Of a stretch of 64,000 nt of DNA, positions 34,598-45,353 are shown one piece after another (within the stretch, counting starts at the first letter, position 1; each line of letters begins with the position of its first letter). Source of the DNA: Roseovarius sp. (GTDB taxonomy: Bacteria > Pseudomonadota > Alphaproteobacteria > Rhodobacterales > Rhodobacteraceae); NCBI GenBank assembly GCA_027493545.1, contig JAOSKR010000002.1, positions 1-64,000 on the forward strand, read 5' to 3'. The translations under genes and the position numbers were made by a program. The notes under the pieces are model-generated. The model had not been told where the DNA came from. It saw nothing but the letters and a program-made list of their open reading frames with translations, and did no database searches.

Positions 34598-35061
34598 GGG
34601 GTTTCGTGGCCCCGATGTTCTTTCCGATCGAAATCACCCGCGCCGACGCCGCCGGAGCGACTCGTCAACGGATGACCACGCCGTCACGCCTGACCCCGCC
34701 CGCCCCGGCCCCCGAACCGGACCCTTGCGTCAGGGTAAACAGGCCCCGGATCGCGCCCGGGGCGGGCGGGCTTTGAGGCGTTTGCGGACGGACGGCCCAA
34801 CCTCAGATGCCGTGGGCACAGCCGGCGGATGCCAGCCCCTTTGCGGACGGTCAGCGTGAACCCCGCATCCAGTGGTACAACCGTCATGGAGGGTGGGAGG
34901 CGGTCGTTCGTTGCGCTCTGCACTTGTGGAAGCTATGCGCAGGGAGCTGACGCTGTAAAGTTGCGGACTGCGGTCGCCTTTCAGAACCTGATCGGCTCTT
35001 GGCGAAGTTCAGGGTTCATTGTGCAAGTCAACAAGGCATTGTTCCAAACACTGACAACCTG

Positions 35062-35070
35062 TGCTAGACT
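35062..35070 (+). promoter_or_regulatory. possible extended -10 promoter element upstream of the retron candidate
   Basis: TGcTAGACT; predicted start about 7 nt downstream, at 35077. Confidence 0.3.
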
Positions 35071-35076
35071 CAATAA

Positions 35077-35160
35077 CGGAGCAGCTTGACGACAAGGTTA
35101 AAGGTGCGAGTCGCATCTGCCTATTACGGTACCACTTGCTACGTGTGTCTTGCTGCTCCG
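35077..35160 (+). ncRNA. candidate retron-type ncRNA (msr/msd-like) bounded by a 9-bp inverted repeat
   Basis: cggagcagc (35077-35085) and gctgctccg (35152-35160) are exact reverse complements; a2 ends 14 nt before the RT ATG; internal hairpin aggtgcg-agt-cgcatct at 35102-35118. Confidence 0.35.
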
Positions 35161-35174
35161 CCTAAGAGATTAAA

Positions 35175-36938
35175 ATGGCATTTGATTACGATTTACGACG
35201 TATAAAGACAAAAGATCAGCTTCTCACCTATATTGGATTAGAGGAGTACTTTTTCGACAAAGCGCTGGACTTCAGCATCACTGAGTATGAAGCGCGTATG
35301 GCCGAATACTCAAATGAAACGGAAGTCGGCAGCCTGTACCTACCTCTGTTTTGGAAGCACGAAATCCCCAAGCGTAATCCGAAGCGTGGCAAACGGGTTG
35401 TCTGGGAGGCCAACAGTCACATCAACAATACCCTAAAAGGCCTCGCCAGACGCCTCACATTGTTTTTTGGGACTGTTATTCCCGACTTCCCGCATCCGCA
35501 AAACTGCGGCTATGTTCGAGGCCGCAATATTAGGGAAAACGCTCAATTCCACGTTGGCGCGAGGTACCTTCTGAAAGCTGATATTGAAGACTACTTCCCC
35601 TCGATATCCTTTGAACGCATTAGCAACTTCTTCGAAAATCTAGGCGTGAATGCTGTTATTGCGCGGCAGATTTCTAATTTCCTGTGCATCGATGAAAAGC
35701 TACCTCTTGGCCTCCCGACTAGTCCGATCATTGCAAATGCGATTAGTCACCTGATGGACTTTGATCTCAGCAGCTTGGCCGAAACACATGGTGCCGTTTA
35801 TAGCCGATATGCTGACGACCTGACGTTCTCATCCAATGACACCCTGCCTTCGGAAGATGATATTTCAAAAGTCGTCGAACACCACGGCTTTGTGCTGGCA
35901 GCGGACAAAACGCGACACAGCAAACGAGGCCAAAATCACTACGTAACGGGTTTGAGCGTGTCAGAATCTGACGCGCCCCATGCACCTCGAAAAATGAAGC
36001 GCAGCTTGAGGCAAGAGCTCCATTTTTCGAAGAAATATGGCTTAGACGATCATCTAGACCACCTAGGGCTTCAAGATCAATTCGAGCGACAAAGCTATAT
36101 CAACCATCTCGACGGGCGCGTAAAATACATCGGGTTTCACGAGCCTCATTTGGCTTCCAAGATTGTCCCGCTATGGCAAGACATCTTGGGAAAAAGCGGT
36201 GAAGCACCAAGCTTCAAGCCCAAAAACCAACACCGAATGCCCTTTCAATTCTACGTGGATGAAACCGAATTCACCCTAGATGGCGTGAACTACCTCGCGC
36301 TTGGAATGAGCGCCAGTCAGCATCAAGATCACCTAAACGATACGACCAAAAACCTGTGGGAAAACTACTTGGCGAACCCGTGGTCAGATGGTGACCGCGA
36401 CCAAATCTTCGCCAAAGGCATGCACTTCACAGATACGACTGAGGATTTGCGGCGCGCCTATCTATCCGCACTCCAACCCCTGCCATTCAATGGCTACATT
36501 GTCTTTGGCAAGCTCACATTAGACTATCAAGAAACCTACCTAACCCTGCTCAATTTCATTCTCAGGCGGCGCTTAATGGCTGCCGAAAGCCAAGCGGCGT
36601 ATTTCCATTTTGAACAAACGAGCAAGGTTTCAAAAGATGCCCTCATAAAAACAGTAGATGCCGTATGGAAAGAACTACGCCACGAAAATAATAGGCGTCC
36701 AGACTATGTCATCACCGAGATCGTCGATAAGAAGTACTTTGGCATTGCCGTCCCGGATTTCATGCTGGCCGTTTTCCGTAGGTATCTAACTGCGAACCCG
36801 TCCGAAAAGGACTATCGTCGAAGAGCCAATATGTTCGAGATGCTACGGGACAAAGTCCGACTCATTGTGAACGCAGATACTGGCGAAGAATTCGGTCGCC
36901 GAAACCCGCTCGTTAATCCGGATATTGAAAACTTGTAG
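35175..36938 (+). CDS. retron-type reverse transcriptase fused to a C-terminal DUF3800-like domain
   Basis: 587 aa: GYVRGRNIRENAQFHVG (NAxxH), LKADIEDYFPSI, LPLGLPTSPIIANAI, YSRYADDLTFSS, NHYVTGLSVSE (VTG). C-terminal FYVDETEFTLDGVNYLALGMSAS...DYVITEIVDKKYFGIAVPDFMLAVFRRYL resembles DUF3800. Confidence 0.88.
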   Translation: MAFDYDLRRIKTKDQLLTYIGLEEYFFDKALDFSITEYEARMAEYSNETEVGSLYLPLFWKHEIPKRNPKRGKRVVWEANSHINNTLKGLARRLTLFFGTVIPDFPHPQNCGYVRGRNIRENAQFHVGARYLLKADIEDYFPSISFERISNFFENLGVNAVIARQISNFLCIDEKLPLGLPTSPIIANAISHLMDFDLSSLAETHGAVYSRYADDLTFSSNDTLPSEDDISKVVEHHGFVLAADKTRHSKRGQNHYVTGLSVSESDAPHAPRKMKRSLRQELHFSKKYGLDDHLDHLGLQDQFERQSYINHLDGRVKYIGFHEPHLASKIVPLWQDILGKSGEAPSFKPKNQHRMPFQFYVDETEFTLDGVNYLALGMSASQHQDHLNDTTKNLWENYLANPWSDGDRDQIFAKGMHFTDTTEDLRRAYLSALQPLPFNGYIVFGKLTLDYQETYLTLLNFILRRRLMAAESQAAYFHFEQTSKVSKDALIKTVDAVWKELRHENNRRPDYVITEIVDKKYFGIAVPDFMLAVFRRYLTANPSEKDYRRRANMFEMLRDKVRLIVNADTGEEFGRRNPLVNPDIENL

Positions 36939-37189
36939 GTAGCCCGCAAAGCCATTTACGGGCCTGCCACGTGGCGAACTCGGGGGCAGAGGCCGCGGCG
37001 ATAGCTCCCGCGTCAGCTTTGGGCTGTGACCACTCATCCTCTGCGCACCTTGTGAAGGTTCAGTTTGGGCCGGTCGCACCCAGGCAACCGGCCACCAGTT
37101 TGCAACTTTGCGCCGCCCCCTTCCTGCACATCGCCACCGCCTCGAAAACCGCACCCCGGGTGCGGTCCCCGCACGCGCTCCGCCCCCAC

Positions 37190-38162
37190 TCAGAGCGTGA
37201 TCACCGTCGAGCCCGTGGTCTCGCGTGCCTCGAGCGCGCGGTGCGCCTCGGCAATCTCCTCGAGCGGCCAGCGCTGGCCGATATTGGCCCTCACCGCGCC
37301 GCTCTGCATCTTCTCGAACAGGTGCCGCGCCATCGCCCGGCAGCGGTCGTGATCGGCGAGAAAGGTGAAGAGCGTGGTGCGCGTGAGCTTGAGCGAGCCC
37401 TTGGCGGCAAGCGTCAGCAGGCTCACCGGTTCGACCGGGCCCGAGGCGTTGCCGAACGAGATCATCATGCCGAGCGGCTTGAGGCAGTCGAGCGAAGCGT
37501 CAAAGTGTCCTTGCCGACCCCGTCCATCACCGCGTCGACGCCCGCGCCGCCGGTGATCGCCTTTACCTCGGGCACGAAATCGGTTTCGCGGTAGTTGATG
37601 CAATGGGCGGCGCCGTGCTCGCGCGCCAGCGCGCATTTGGCGTCCGTCCCCGCCGTGCCGATCAGCTCGATCCCTTCCGATCTCGCCCACTGGCAGGCGA
37701 TCAGCCCGACCCCGCCGGCGGCGGCGTGAAAGAGCACGCTGTCGCCCTTTTCGAGCGGCCAGACGCGGTGAAAGAGGTATTCCACCGTCATCCCCTGCAG
37801 CATCATCGCCGCCGCGTCCTCGTACGAGATCGCGTCGGGCAGGGGGCAGACCTGGGCGGCCGGCATGACGCGGGCCTCCGCATAGGCGCCGGGGGCATGG
37901 CGGCATAGGCCGCGCGGTCACCCTCCTTGAGGTGCGTGACACCCTTGCCCACCGCCTCGACCATGCCGGCGGCCTCCATCCCCAGCGCGTGCGGCATCGT
38001 CAGCGGATAAAGCCCGGTGCGCTGGTAGACGTCGATGAAGTTGAGCCCGACGGCGTGGTGGCGGATGCGGATCTCGCCCGGACCGGGATCGCCGATCTCG
38101 CGGTCGACGAGTTTCAGGGCTTCGGGCCCGCCGTGTTTCTCGATGATGATTGTGCGTGACAT
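37190..38162 (-). CDS. quinone oxidoreductase (zeta-crystallin type), apparent frameshifts near 37495 and 37890
   Basis: GGPEALKLVDREIGDPGPGEIRIRHHAVGLNFIDVYQRTGLYP; SVLFHAAAGGVGLIACQWARSEG. Confidence 0.87.
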
Positions 38163-38399
38163 GGGGTGTGCCTCCCGGCTCGATCTGTGGGGTTTGATCC
38201 AATTGATGCACCCGATGCGCGGAGGACTCAACCCGCCCCGCGCTTTCGGTGCCATCGCTCCGGCCGGCGCCGGCGTTTTCCGGCCGCGAGGCGGCGGTGG
38301 AGAATGCGGCCCCGTGGCATTCGGGCGTCCTTGGCTGTCGGAGATGCCGATGCCCGCGATCGCGGCGGCACATATGCCGGCGGGGCGGGCCTGAGGGCA

Positions 38400-38483
38400 G
38401 GAAAAACGGCGGTACCCGGGGAGGAGGTCGGGCACCGCCGTTCCGATACGTCCGGCCCCGGGGAGGAGGAGACGGGCCGGACG
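38400..38483 (-). ncRNA. CcsR/cuckoo-like sRNA unit with two hairpins displaying CCUCCUCCC; distal hairpin followed by a U tract
   Basis: Hairpins 38405-38442 (aacggcggt/accgccgtt) and 38449-38483 (cgtccggccc/gggccggacg) with GGGAGGAGG-type loops on the plus strand (CCTCC(TCC) on minus); minus-strand TTTTT after the distal stem. Confidence 0.7.
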
Positions 38484-38617
38484 TTATCGGTCAGGGCCTT
38501 GCGGCCTCCTGACCTGAGCGCGCGGCGTTCATACGCAATCGCGCGTCGTGTATTGACCGGTTGATGCTGCGCGTTCGAAAGGCGCGGGACCGGTTTTCAC
38601 TGCTGTGCGGTTCTGGC

Positions 38618-38693
38618 GGCGGCGGCACCAGGGAGGAGGAGAGATGCCGCCGCCGGGTTCAGGCGCTTCCAAGGGAGGAGGAAAAGAAACGCC
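38618..38693 (-). ncRNA. CcsR/cuckoo-like sRNA unit with two hairpins displaying CCUCCUCCC
   Basis: Hairpins 38618-38654 (ggcggcggca/tgccgccgcc) and 38662-38693 (ggcg-ttc/gaa-cgcc); GGGAGGAGG in both loops; lies directly downstream of the DUF1127 gene. Confidence 0.7.
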
Positions 38694-38703
38694 CGATCTG
38701 GTG

Positions 38704-38919
38704 TCACGCGCCGTAGACGGCCTTGTGCGCCTCGAACTGGATGCTCGAGCGATAAATGCCGAGGTCGGCCAGCGTGGCATCGTCGAGCCGCGACAGTTCG
38801 CGTACGGTGGTGCGGTAATTGATATGGTCCTGCAGGCGCTGCACGAGGCGATGCACACCAGCGCTGATGTCCAGCGCGAGGCTCGACCGGGCGGTGCGGG
38901 TTTCGGTGTTGAAGGCCAT
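38704..38919 (-). CDS. DUF1127 small protein
   Basis: MAFNTETRTARSSLALDISAGVHRLVQRLQDHINYRTTVRELSRLDDATLADLGIYRSSI. Confidence 0.88.
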   Translation of the reverse strand: MAFNTETRTARSSLALDISAGVHRLVQRLQDHINYRTTVRELSRLDDATLADLGIYRSSIQFEAHKAVYGA

Positions 38920-39175
38920 TGGTTCGGCTCCGTTCATCTGTGCCGCCCCGTGTCCGGGGCCGCGTTTTCAATCTCTGAACAGCAACATAGGCAAATGCTG
39001 CAATTGCACAATAGCCGGCAGGACAATGCTGCTATGCAGAAACTGCATAAGCCTTCCTGACCTAAATTTTTTTGAGCGGCAAGCCTGCGGCGCGATGTCC
39101 CGATATCCGGGGCGCGCCCTTGCGGAGGCTGAAAATTCTGCCACTTATGCCGGCAGAAACGGCAGGAGAGTGCAG

Positions 39176-40264
39176 ATGGCGGATATTCGCGCGGCGATCG
39201 AGGCGGAACTGGAACGGCTGGAGCTGCCCGGCGGCGGCAATCTGGTCTCGCGCGACATGGTGCGTGCGCTCAGCGTCGAAGGGGGGGTTGCGCGTTTTGT
39301 CATCGAGGCGCCAAGCCCCGAAGAGGCCCGCGCGATGGAGCCCTTGCGCGCCGCCGCCGAACGCGCGGTGCGCGCCTTGCCGGGGTGAAAGGGGCGTCGG
39401 TGGCGCTCACCGCGCACGGGCCGGCGGCCGGGGGGCGGCGCGGGGGCAGGGGCGGCGGCGCCCTCGCTCAGGATCGGCGGCCACGCCAAGGGCGGGCAGG
39501 AGTCGATCCGGCCCGCTTCGGTGCGTTCGATCCTGCCCATAGCGTCGGGCAAGGGCGGTGTCGGCAAATCCACCGTGTCGTCCAATCTCGCCGTGGCGCT
39601 GGCGCGGCGCGGCCGGCGCGTGGGGCTTCTCGATGCCGATATCTACGGACCCAGCCAGCCGCGGATGATGGGCCGGAACGAAAAGCCCGCCAGCCCCGAC
39701 GGCAAGATCATCGAGCCGCTGGTGGCGCATGGCGTCACCTTCATGTCGATCGGGCTGATGCTCGACGCGGATCAGGCGGTGATCTGGCGCGGACCGATGC
39801 TGATGGGGGCGTTGCAGCAGCTCTTGTCCCAGGTCAGGTGGGGCGATCTCGATGTTCTGATCGTCGATCTGCCGCCTGGCACCGGCGACGTGCAGCTGAC
39901 GCTCTGCCAGCGTGCCCAGCCCACCGGCGCGCTGGTGGTATCGACGCCGCAGGACGTGGCGCTCATGGATGCGCGCAAGGCGATCAGCATGTTCAACACC
40001 CTCAAGACGCCGGTGCTGGGGCTGATCGAGAACATGTCCTTCTACACGTGCGAGAATTGCGGCCACGAGGCGCATATCTTCGGGCATGGCGGCGTCCGGG
40101 CCGAGGCCGAAAAGCTGGGTGTGCCGCTTCTGGCGGAAATGCCCATCGACATCGAGACGCGCATCGCGGGCGATGCCGGAACGCCGGTGGCCGCCGGCGA
40201 CGGACCCATCGCCGAGGCCTATCTGCAACTGGCTGACCGGCTGATCGAGGGCGGTGTCGCCTGA
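39176..40264 (+). CDS. apbC: iron-sulfur cluster carrier protein ApbC/Mrp, apparent frameshift near 39390
   Basis: [64 protein letters not shown]-terminal MIP18-like segment in another frame. Confidence 0.9.
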
Positions 40265-40345
40265 GCCGCGCAGTTGATCATGATCAATGACGCGTAGGGT
40301 CGCGGCAGCTAGCGTCTTCCGGCACGAAGTCGGGAAAACATACCC

Positions 40346-40984
40346 ATGCCGTTTTCGACGCCGGAATTCTTCGATGTCTTCGCGCGCTACAATCTTGCGA
40401 TCTGGCCGGTACAGGTACTGGCCTATGTGGCGGGCCTGACCGTTCTGGCCCTTGCATTGCGCCCTTTCCGGTACTCGGTGAGAAGCATCGGCGCATTGCT
40501 GGCGCTGATGTGGGCGGTCAACGGGATCGGCTATCACCTGATCTTCTTTACCGCCATCAACCCGCTGGCGCAGGTTTTCGGGGTCGCGTTTCTGGTGCAG
40601 GCGGTGGCGCTGGCGGTGTGGCCGTGGATTCAGCCCAGGGCGGAGTTGCGCCTCGGGCGCGACGCTCGCGGCACAGCGGCGCTGGCGCTGGCGGTTTTCG
40701 CGATGGTGCTTTACCCGCTCTGGGGTTACGCGGCGGGGCATGGCTGGCCAGGGATGCCCGCCTTTGGCGTCGCTCCTTGTCCGACGACGATCTTTACCAT
40801 CGCCATCCTGTTGCTCGCACCGTGGCGCGCCGCGCGATGGCTGCTGATCATCCCCGGTCTTTGGGCGTTGGTGGGCGGCTCGGCGGCGATCCTGTTACGC
40901 GTACCCCAAGATACCGGCCTGTTGTTCAGCGCCGCGCTGATTGTGGCGTTTTCGCTTGCCCGCCGCCGGATCGGTTGGGGCTAG
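40346..40984 (+). CDS. membrane protein (DUF6064-like)
   Basis: Intact hydrophobic ORF MPFSTPEFFDVFARYNLAIWPVQVLAYVAGL... Confidence 0.65.
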   Translation: MPFSTPEFFDVFARYNLAIWPVQVLAYVAGLTVLALALRPFRYSVRSIGALLALMWAVNGIGYHLIFFTAINPLAQVFGVAFLVQAVALAVWPWIQPRAELRLGRDARGTAALALAVFAMVLYPLWGYAAGHGWPGMPAFGVAPCPTTIFTIAILLLAPWRAARWLLIIPGLWALVGGSAAILLRVPQDTGLLFSAALIVAFSLARRRIGWG

Positions 40985-41033
40985 CGACTTTGGCAGGCCG
41001 TTACCCTGTTGACACAGCGCGGACGCTGAGCCG

Positions 41034-41981
41034 TCAGAGGATCATGTCCTCGACCCTCCGGCGCGGCGAGGGCACCAGCCGGTCGCCGGTATAGCCCATC
41101 CGCAGCAGGATCTGCGGCGCGCCGCCCTTCCCGCTCAGCGCCGCCAGGCGCGGGCGCAGGGCCGCCACCTGCAGCGGCTGGTTGAGATAGGACGCCTGCA
41201 GCCCCGAGGCCGACGCCGCGGAGCAGCAGCCGCTGCAGGGCCTGACCGGCGATCAGCCATTCGCGCGGGGGTGTCGCCCTCGGTGCCCAGCACCGCCAGC
41301 AGCGGCGAGCCCCCGGCGAGGTGAGGCGTCATGGGCGGCGACGCCCCCGCCCATGTCGAAGCTGCGCACCACCAGCCGCGCCGCCGGCAGAGTCAGCCAC
41401 GGCAAGGTCAGCCCGTCACCCTTGCGGCGCGGATGCATCCATTGCGAGAGCTCCCGCCGCCAGCTCGGGTCCTGCCAGAGCGCGGCATCGCCCTGGGCGA
41501 CGAGGGCGGCGGCCTCGGCGCGCGCCGCCTCGTCCCGCAGTGGCGCGAACCACGCGCCCTCGGCAGTCGCGGCGTCGGTCAGAGCGGCGACATGCTCGGG
41601 CGCCACCGGACGCTTGTCGAAGGCGGCGCGAAAGGTCTGGCGCGCCTCGATCGCGGGCGCCAGTGCCGCCAGAGCGGCATCCACGGGTCCGGTCAGGTCG
41701 AGCCGCGCCAGCAGATCCTCGTCGTCGGGGTCCGGCATCGTCGCCGTCACGCAGCCCAGATGCGCGGCGGCGATGGCGACGCGCAGGTTGAACAGTGCGC
41801 AGCCGCAGCTGATCGTCAGTTCGCGGTCGTCGGGGTCGTTGGCGGGCAGGGCGCGGGTGCGGTCGGCCAGGAGCTCGATCCGGTCCTCGCCGGGGCGAAA
41901 GAGCCATGGCTGGGTGTTGTGGCTCGAGGGGGCGCGCACGGCACGGGTCAGGATCTGTTCCAGCGTCGGGATGTCGGTCAT
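41034..41981 (-). CDS. nitroreductase/Acg-type FMN-binding protein, apparent frameshift near 41310
   Basis: LTRAVRAPSSHNTQPWLFRPGEDRIELLADRTRALPANDPDDRELTISCGCALFNLRVAI. Confidence 0.82.
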
Positions 41982-42091
41982 GGCTCAGCCTTTTTCTCGG
42001 GGGCGTCGATGCGCATCATGGCACGAATTGCGGCCTTTCGTCTTGCGCCGAGTCGAAGGTGGCCGGCCACGGCCCGGTCCGCGGACGCGGG

Positions 42092-42979
42092 TCAGTAGGT
42101 CTCGGCCGAGACCGGCAGCGGCCTGGGGGCAGAGGCGCGCGCGGCGCTCTCGGCGGACAGCGCGGCGCGCAGTTCGGCCTGCCGGGCGGCGTCCCGGGCG
42201 GCTTGCGCCCGCGCCCCGGCCTCCTCCTCGGCCCTTGCTTGCGCCTCGGCCCTGGCCCTGGCCTCGGCCTCCGCTCTTGCTGTCGCCTCCGCCTGCTCCG
42301 CCAGCTTGCGGGCGTGGGCCCCGTCCGGTGCGGTTTCAGGCGCTGCGGGGCGCGGCGTTGTCCGGGCTGTTTCGTCCGGCACGTCCGCCGCCTCCTCGAC
42401 CGTTTCGGGTCGTGCCGTTGCCGGCGGCGCTTCGGCTCCCGTCTCCGCGTCCCTTTCCGGGTCGGACGGCCTGACCGCGATGAGCCCCATCTGCCGCGCC
42501 GCAGCCAGCGAGATCATGCCCGAATCGAGCCCCTGCGGCCGCTGATAGGCGCGTATCGCGGCGCGGGTGCGTGCATCCATCCGCGCGGTCACCGGCCCGC
42601 GGTAATGTCCGCGCGCCGCCAGCGCGCGTTGCAGTGAGGCGGTGAACTCGGCCGTCAGCGCCGCCTCGCAGGGGGTTTCGAACCACGTCGCCTTGCGCGG
42701 CTTCACGATCCGCTGCCGGGTCTCGGTCTTGTAGACGGCCGGCCGCTGGACGGTGCCGTCGGTCAGGATCTCGGGCGGTTGCAGCACGATCTGCTCGGTC
42801 ACGGTCTCGACCACCGCGGGGGTCTCGTCCTGCCCCCAGCAGGTGCCGGGAGCGGCGCCGGGCGGGGCCTCGTCGCGGGCGCTGACATGCACCGGCTCGG
42901 CCATGCGCGGCAGGGCCGCCTGGCAGCCGCCAAGTGCCAGAACCGCCAGCAGGGCGGCAAGTGGGGGGCGGGGCGTCAT
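42092..42979 (-). CDS. putative lipoprotein with peptidoglycan-binding-like segment and Ala/Glu/Arg-rich tail
   Basis: LAVLALGGCQAA lipobox; LQRALAARGHYRGPVTARMDARTRAAIRAYQRPQGLDSGMISLAAARQM. Confidence 0.65.
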   Translation of the reverse strand: MTPRPPLAALLAVLALGGCQAALPRMAEPVHVSARDEAPPGAAPGTCWGQDETPAVVETVTEQIVLQPPEILTDGTVQRPAVYKTETRQRIVKPRKATWFETPCEAALTAEFTASLQRALAARGHYRGPVTARMDARTRAAIRAYQRPQGLDSGMISLAAARQMGLIAVRPSDPERDAETGAEAPPATARPETVEEAADVPDETARTTPRPAAPETAPDGAHARKLAEQAEATARAEAEARARAEAQARAEEEAGARAQAARDAARQAELRAALSAESAARASAPRPLPVSAETY

Positions 42980-43039
42980 GCTCGGTGCCTCGTGCCTCTT
43001 GAGCGCCTTCGCCTTCGGGCGCCCTGGTTTTACCCCAGT

Positions 43040-43443
43040 CTACCCGTTTCCGGCCCTTTGGGAAAGCGCGCAGTCGGGATCGGCCAGCCGGTCGAGCAGG
43101 GCCGAGATGTCCTCGATTCCCTCGGCCAGCACGTGCACCACCCCGCCGCCGCGCTGCACCCGCCCCGTCACCCGCAGCAGCCGGCCCGCGATCACCGCCC
43201 GGCGGAACCGCTCGTAGACCGCGCGCCAGACGATGACATTGACCACCCCGGTCTCGTCCTCGAGGGTGAGGAACACCACCCCCGCGCGGTGCCCGGGCGC
43301 TGGCGCAGGATCACCAGCCCGGCCACGGCGACGCGCGCGCCCCCGGGCGGCTCGTTCAGCCGCGCCGCCGGCAGTGCCGCGGGCGGGCGCGGCCAGTCGG
43401 TCGCGGGGCAGGGGGGCGTCGTCGTCGAACCAAAGGCCGTCAT
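43040..43443 (-). pseudogene. 3' remnant of an error-prone DNA polymerase gene (dnaE2/imuC-type, OB-fold region)
   Basis: RVAVAGLVILRQRPGTARG / VVFLTLEDETGVVNVIVWRAVYERFRRAVIAGRLLRVTGRVQRGGGVVHVLAEGIEDISALLDRL matches the DnaE2 C-terminal OB region in two frames; no polymerase or PHP domain upstream. Confidence 0.75.
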
Positions 43444-43445
43444 GC

Positions 43446-43460
43446 GAACAAAAATAGAAC
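43446..43460 (-). promoter_or_regulatory. alphaproteobacterial LexA/SOS box, GTTC-N7-GTTC
   Basis: Plus-strand gaac-aaaaata-gaac (minus GTTC-TATTTTT-GTTC), directly upstream of the dnaE2-like remnant. Confidence 0.72.
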
Positions 43461-43532
43461 ATTCGCGAATTTTCGCAATGCCCCGGCGAAGTCTCGCAAA
43501 AGGGGCTGGTCTGGACTAGATCGCTTGTCTAG

Positions 43533-45270
<1,738 letters not shown>

Positions 45271-45353
45271 CTGCCGCCCTTCCGCTTGGCCTTCGCTGCC
45301 GCGCGTTCTAAGGTGGCGCCGCGACAGAGACAAGCCAGCCCCGAAACCGAGCC

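Noticed and set aside
35175-36938. Group II intron or diversity-generating retroelement reverse transcriptase
   Set aside because: No maturase or HNH domain, no intron-like 5'/3' RNA ends recognised and no template/variable repeat pair noticed; NAxxH and VTG motifs favour a retron.
38411-38685. Repeated GGGAGGAGG motifs read as a CRISPR array or as ribosome binding sites
   Set aside because: Repeat units are too short and unevenly spaced for CRISPR, and no ORFs start after them; each lies in the loop of a hairpin, fitting sRNAs on the opposite strand.
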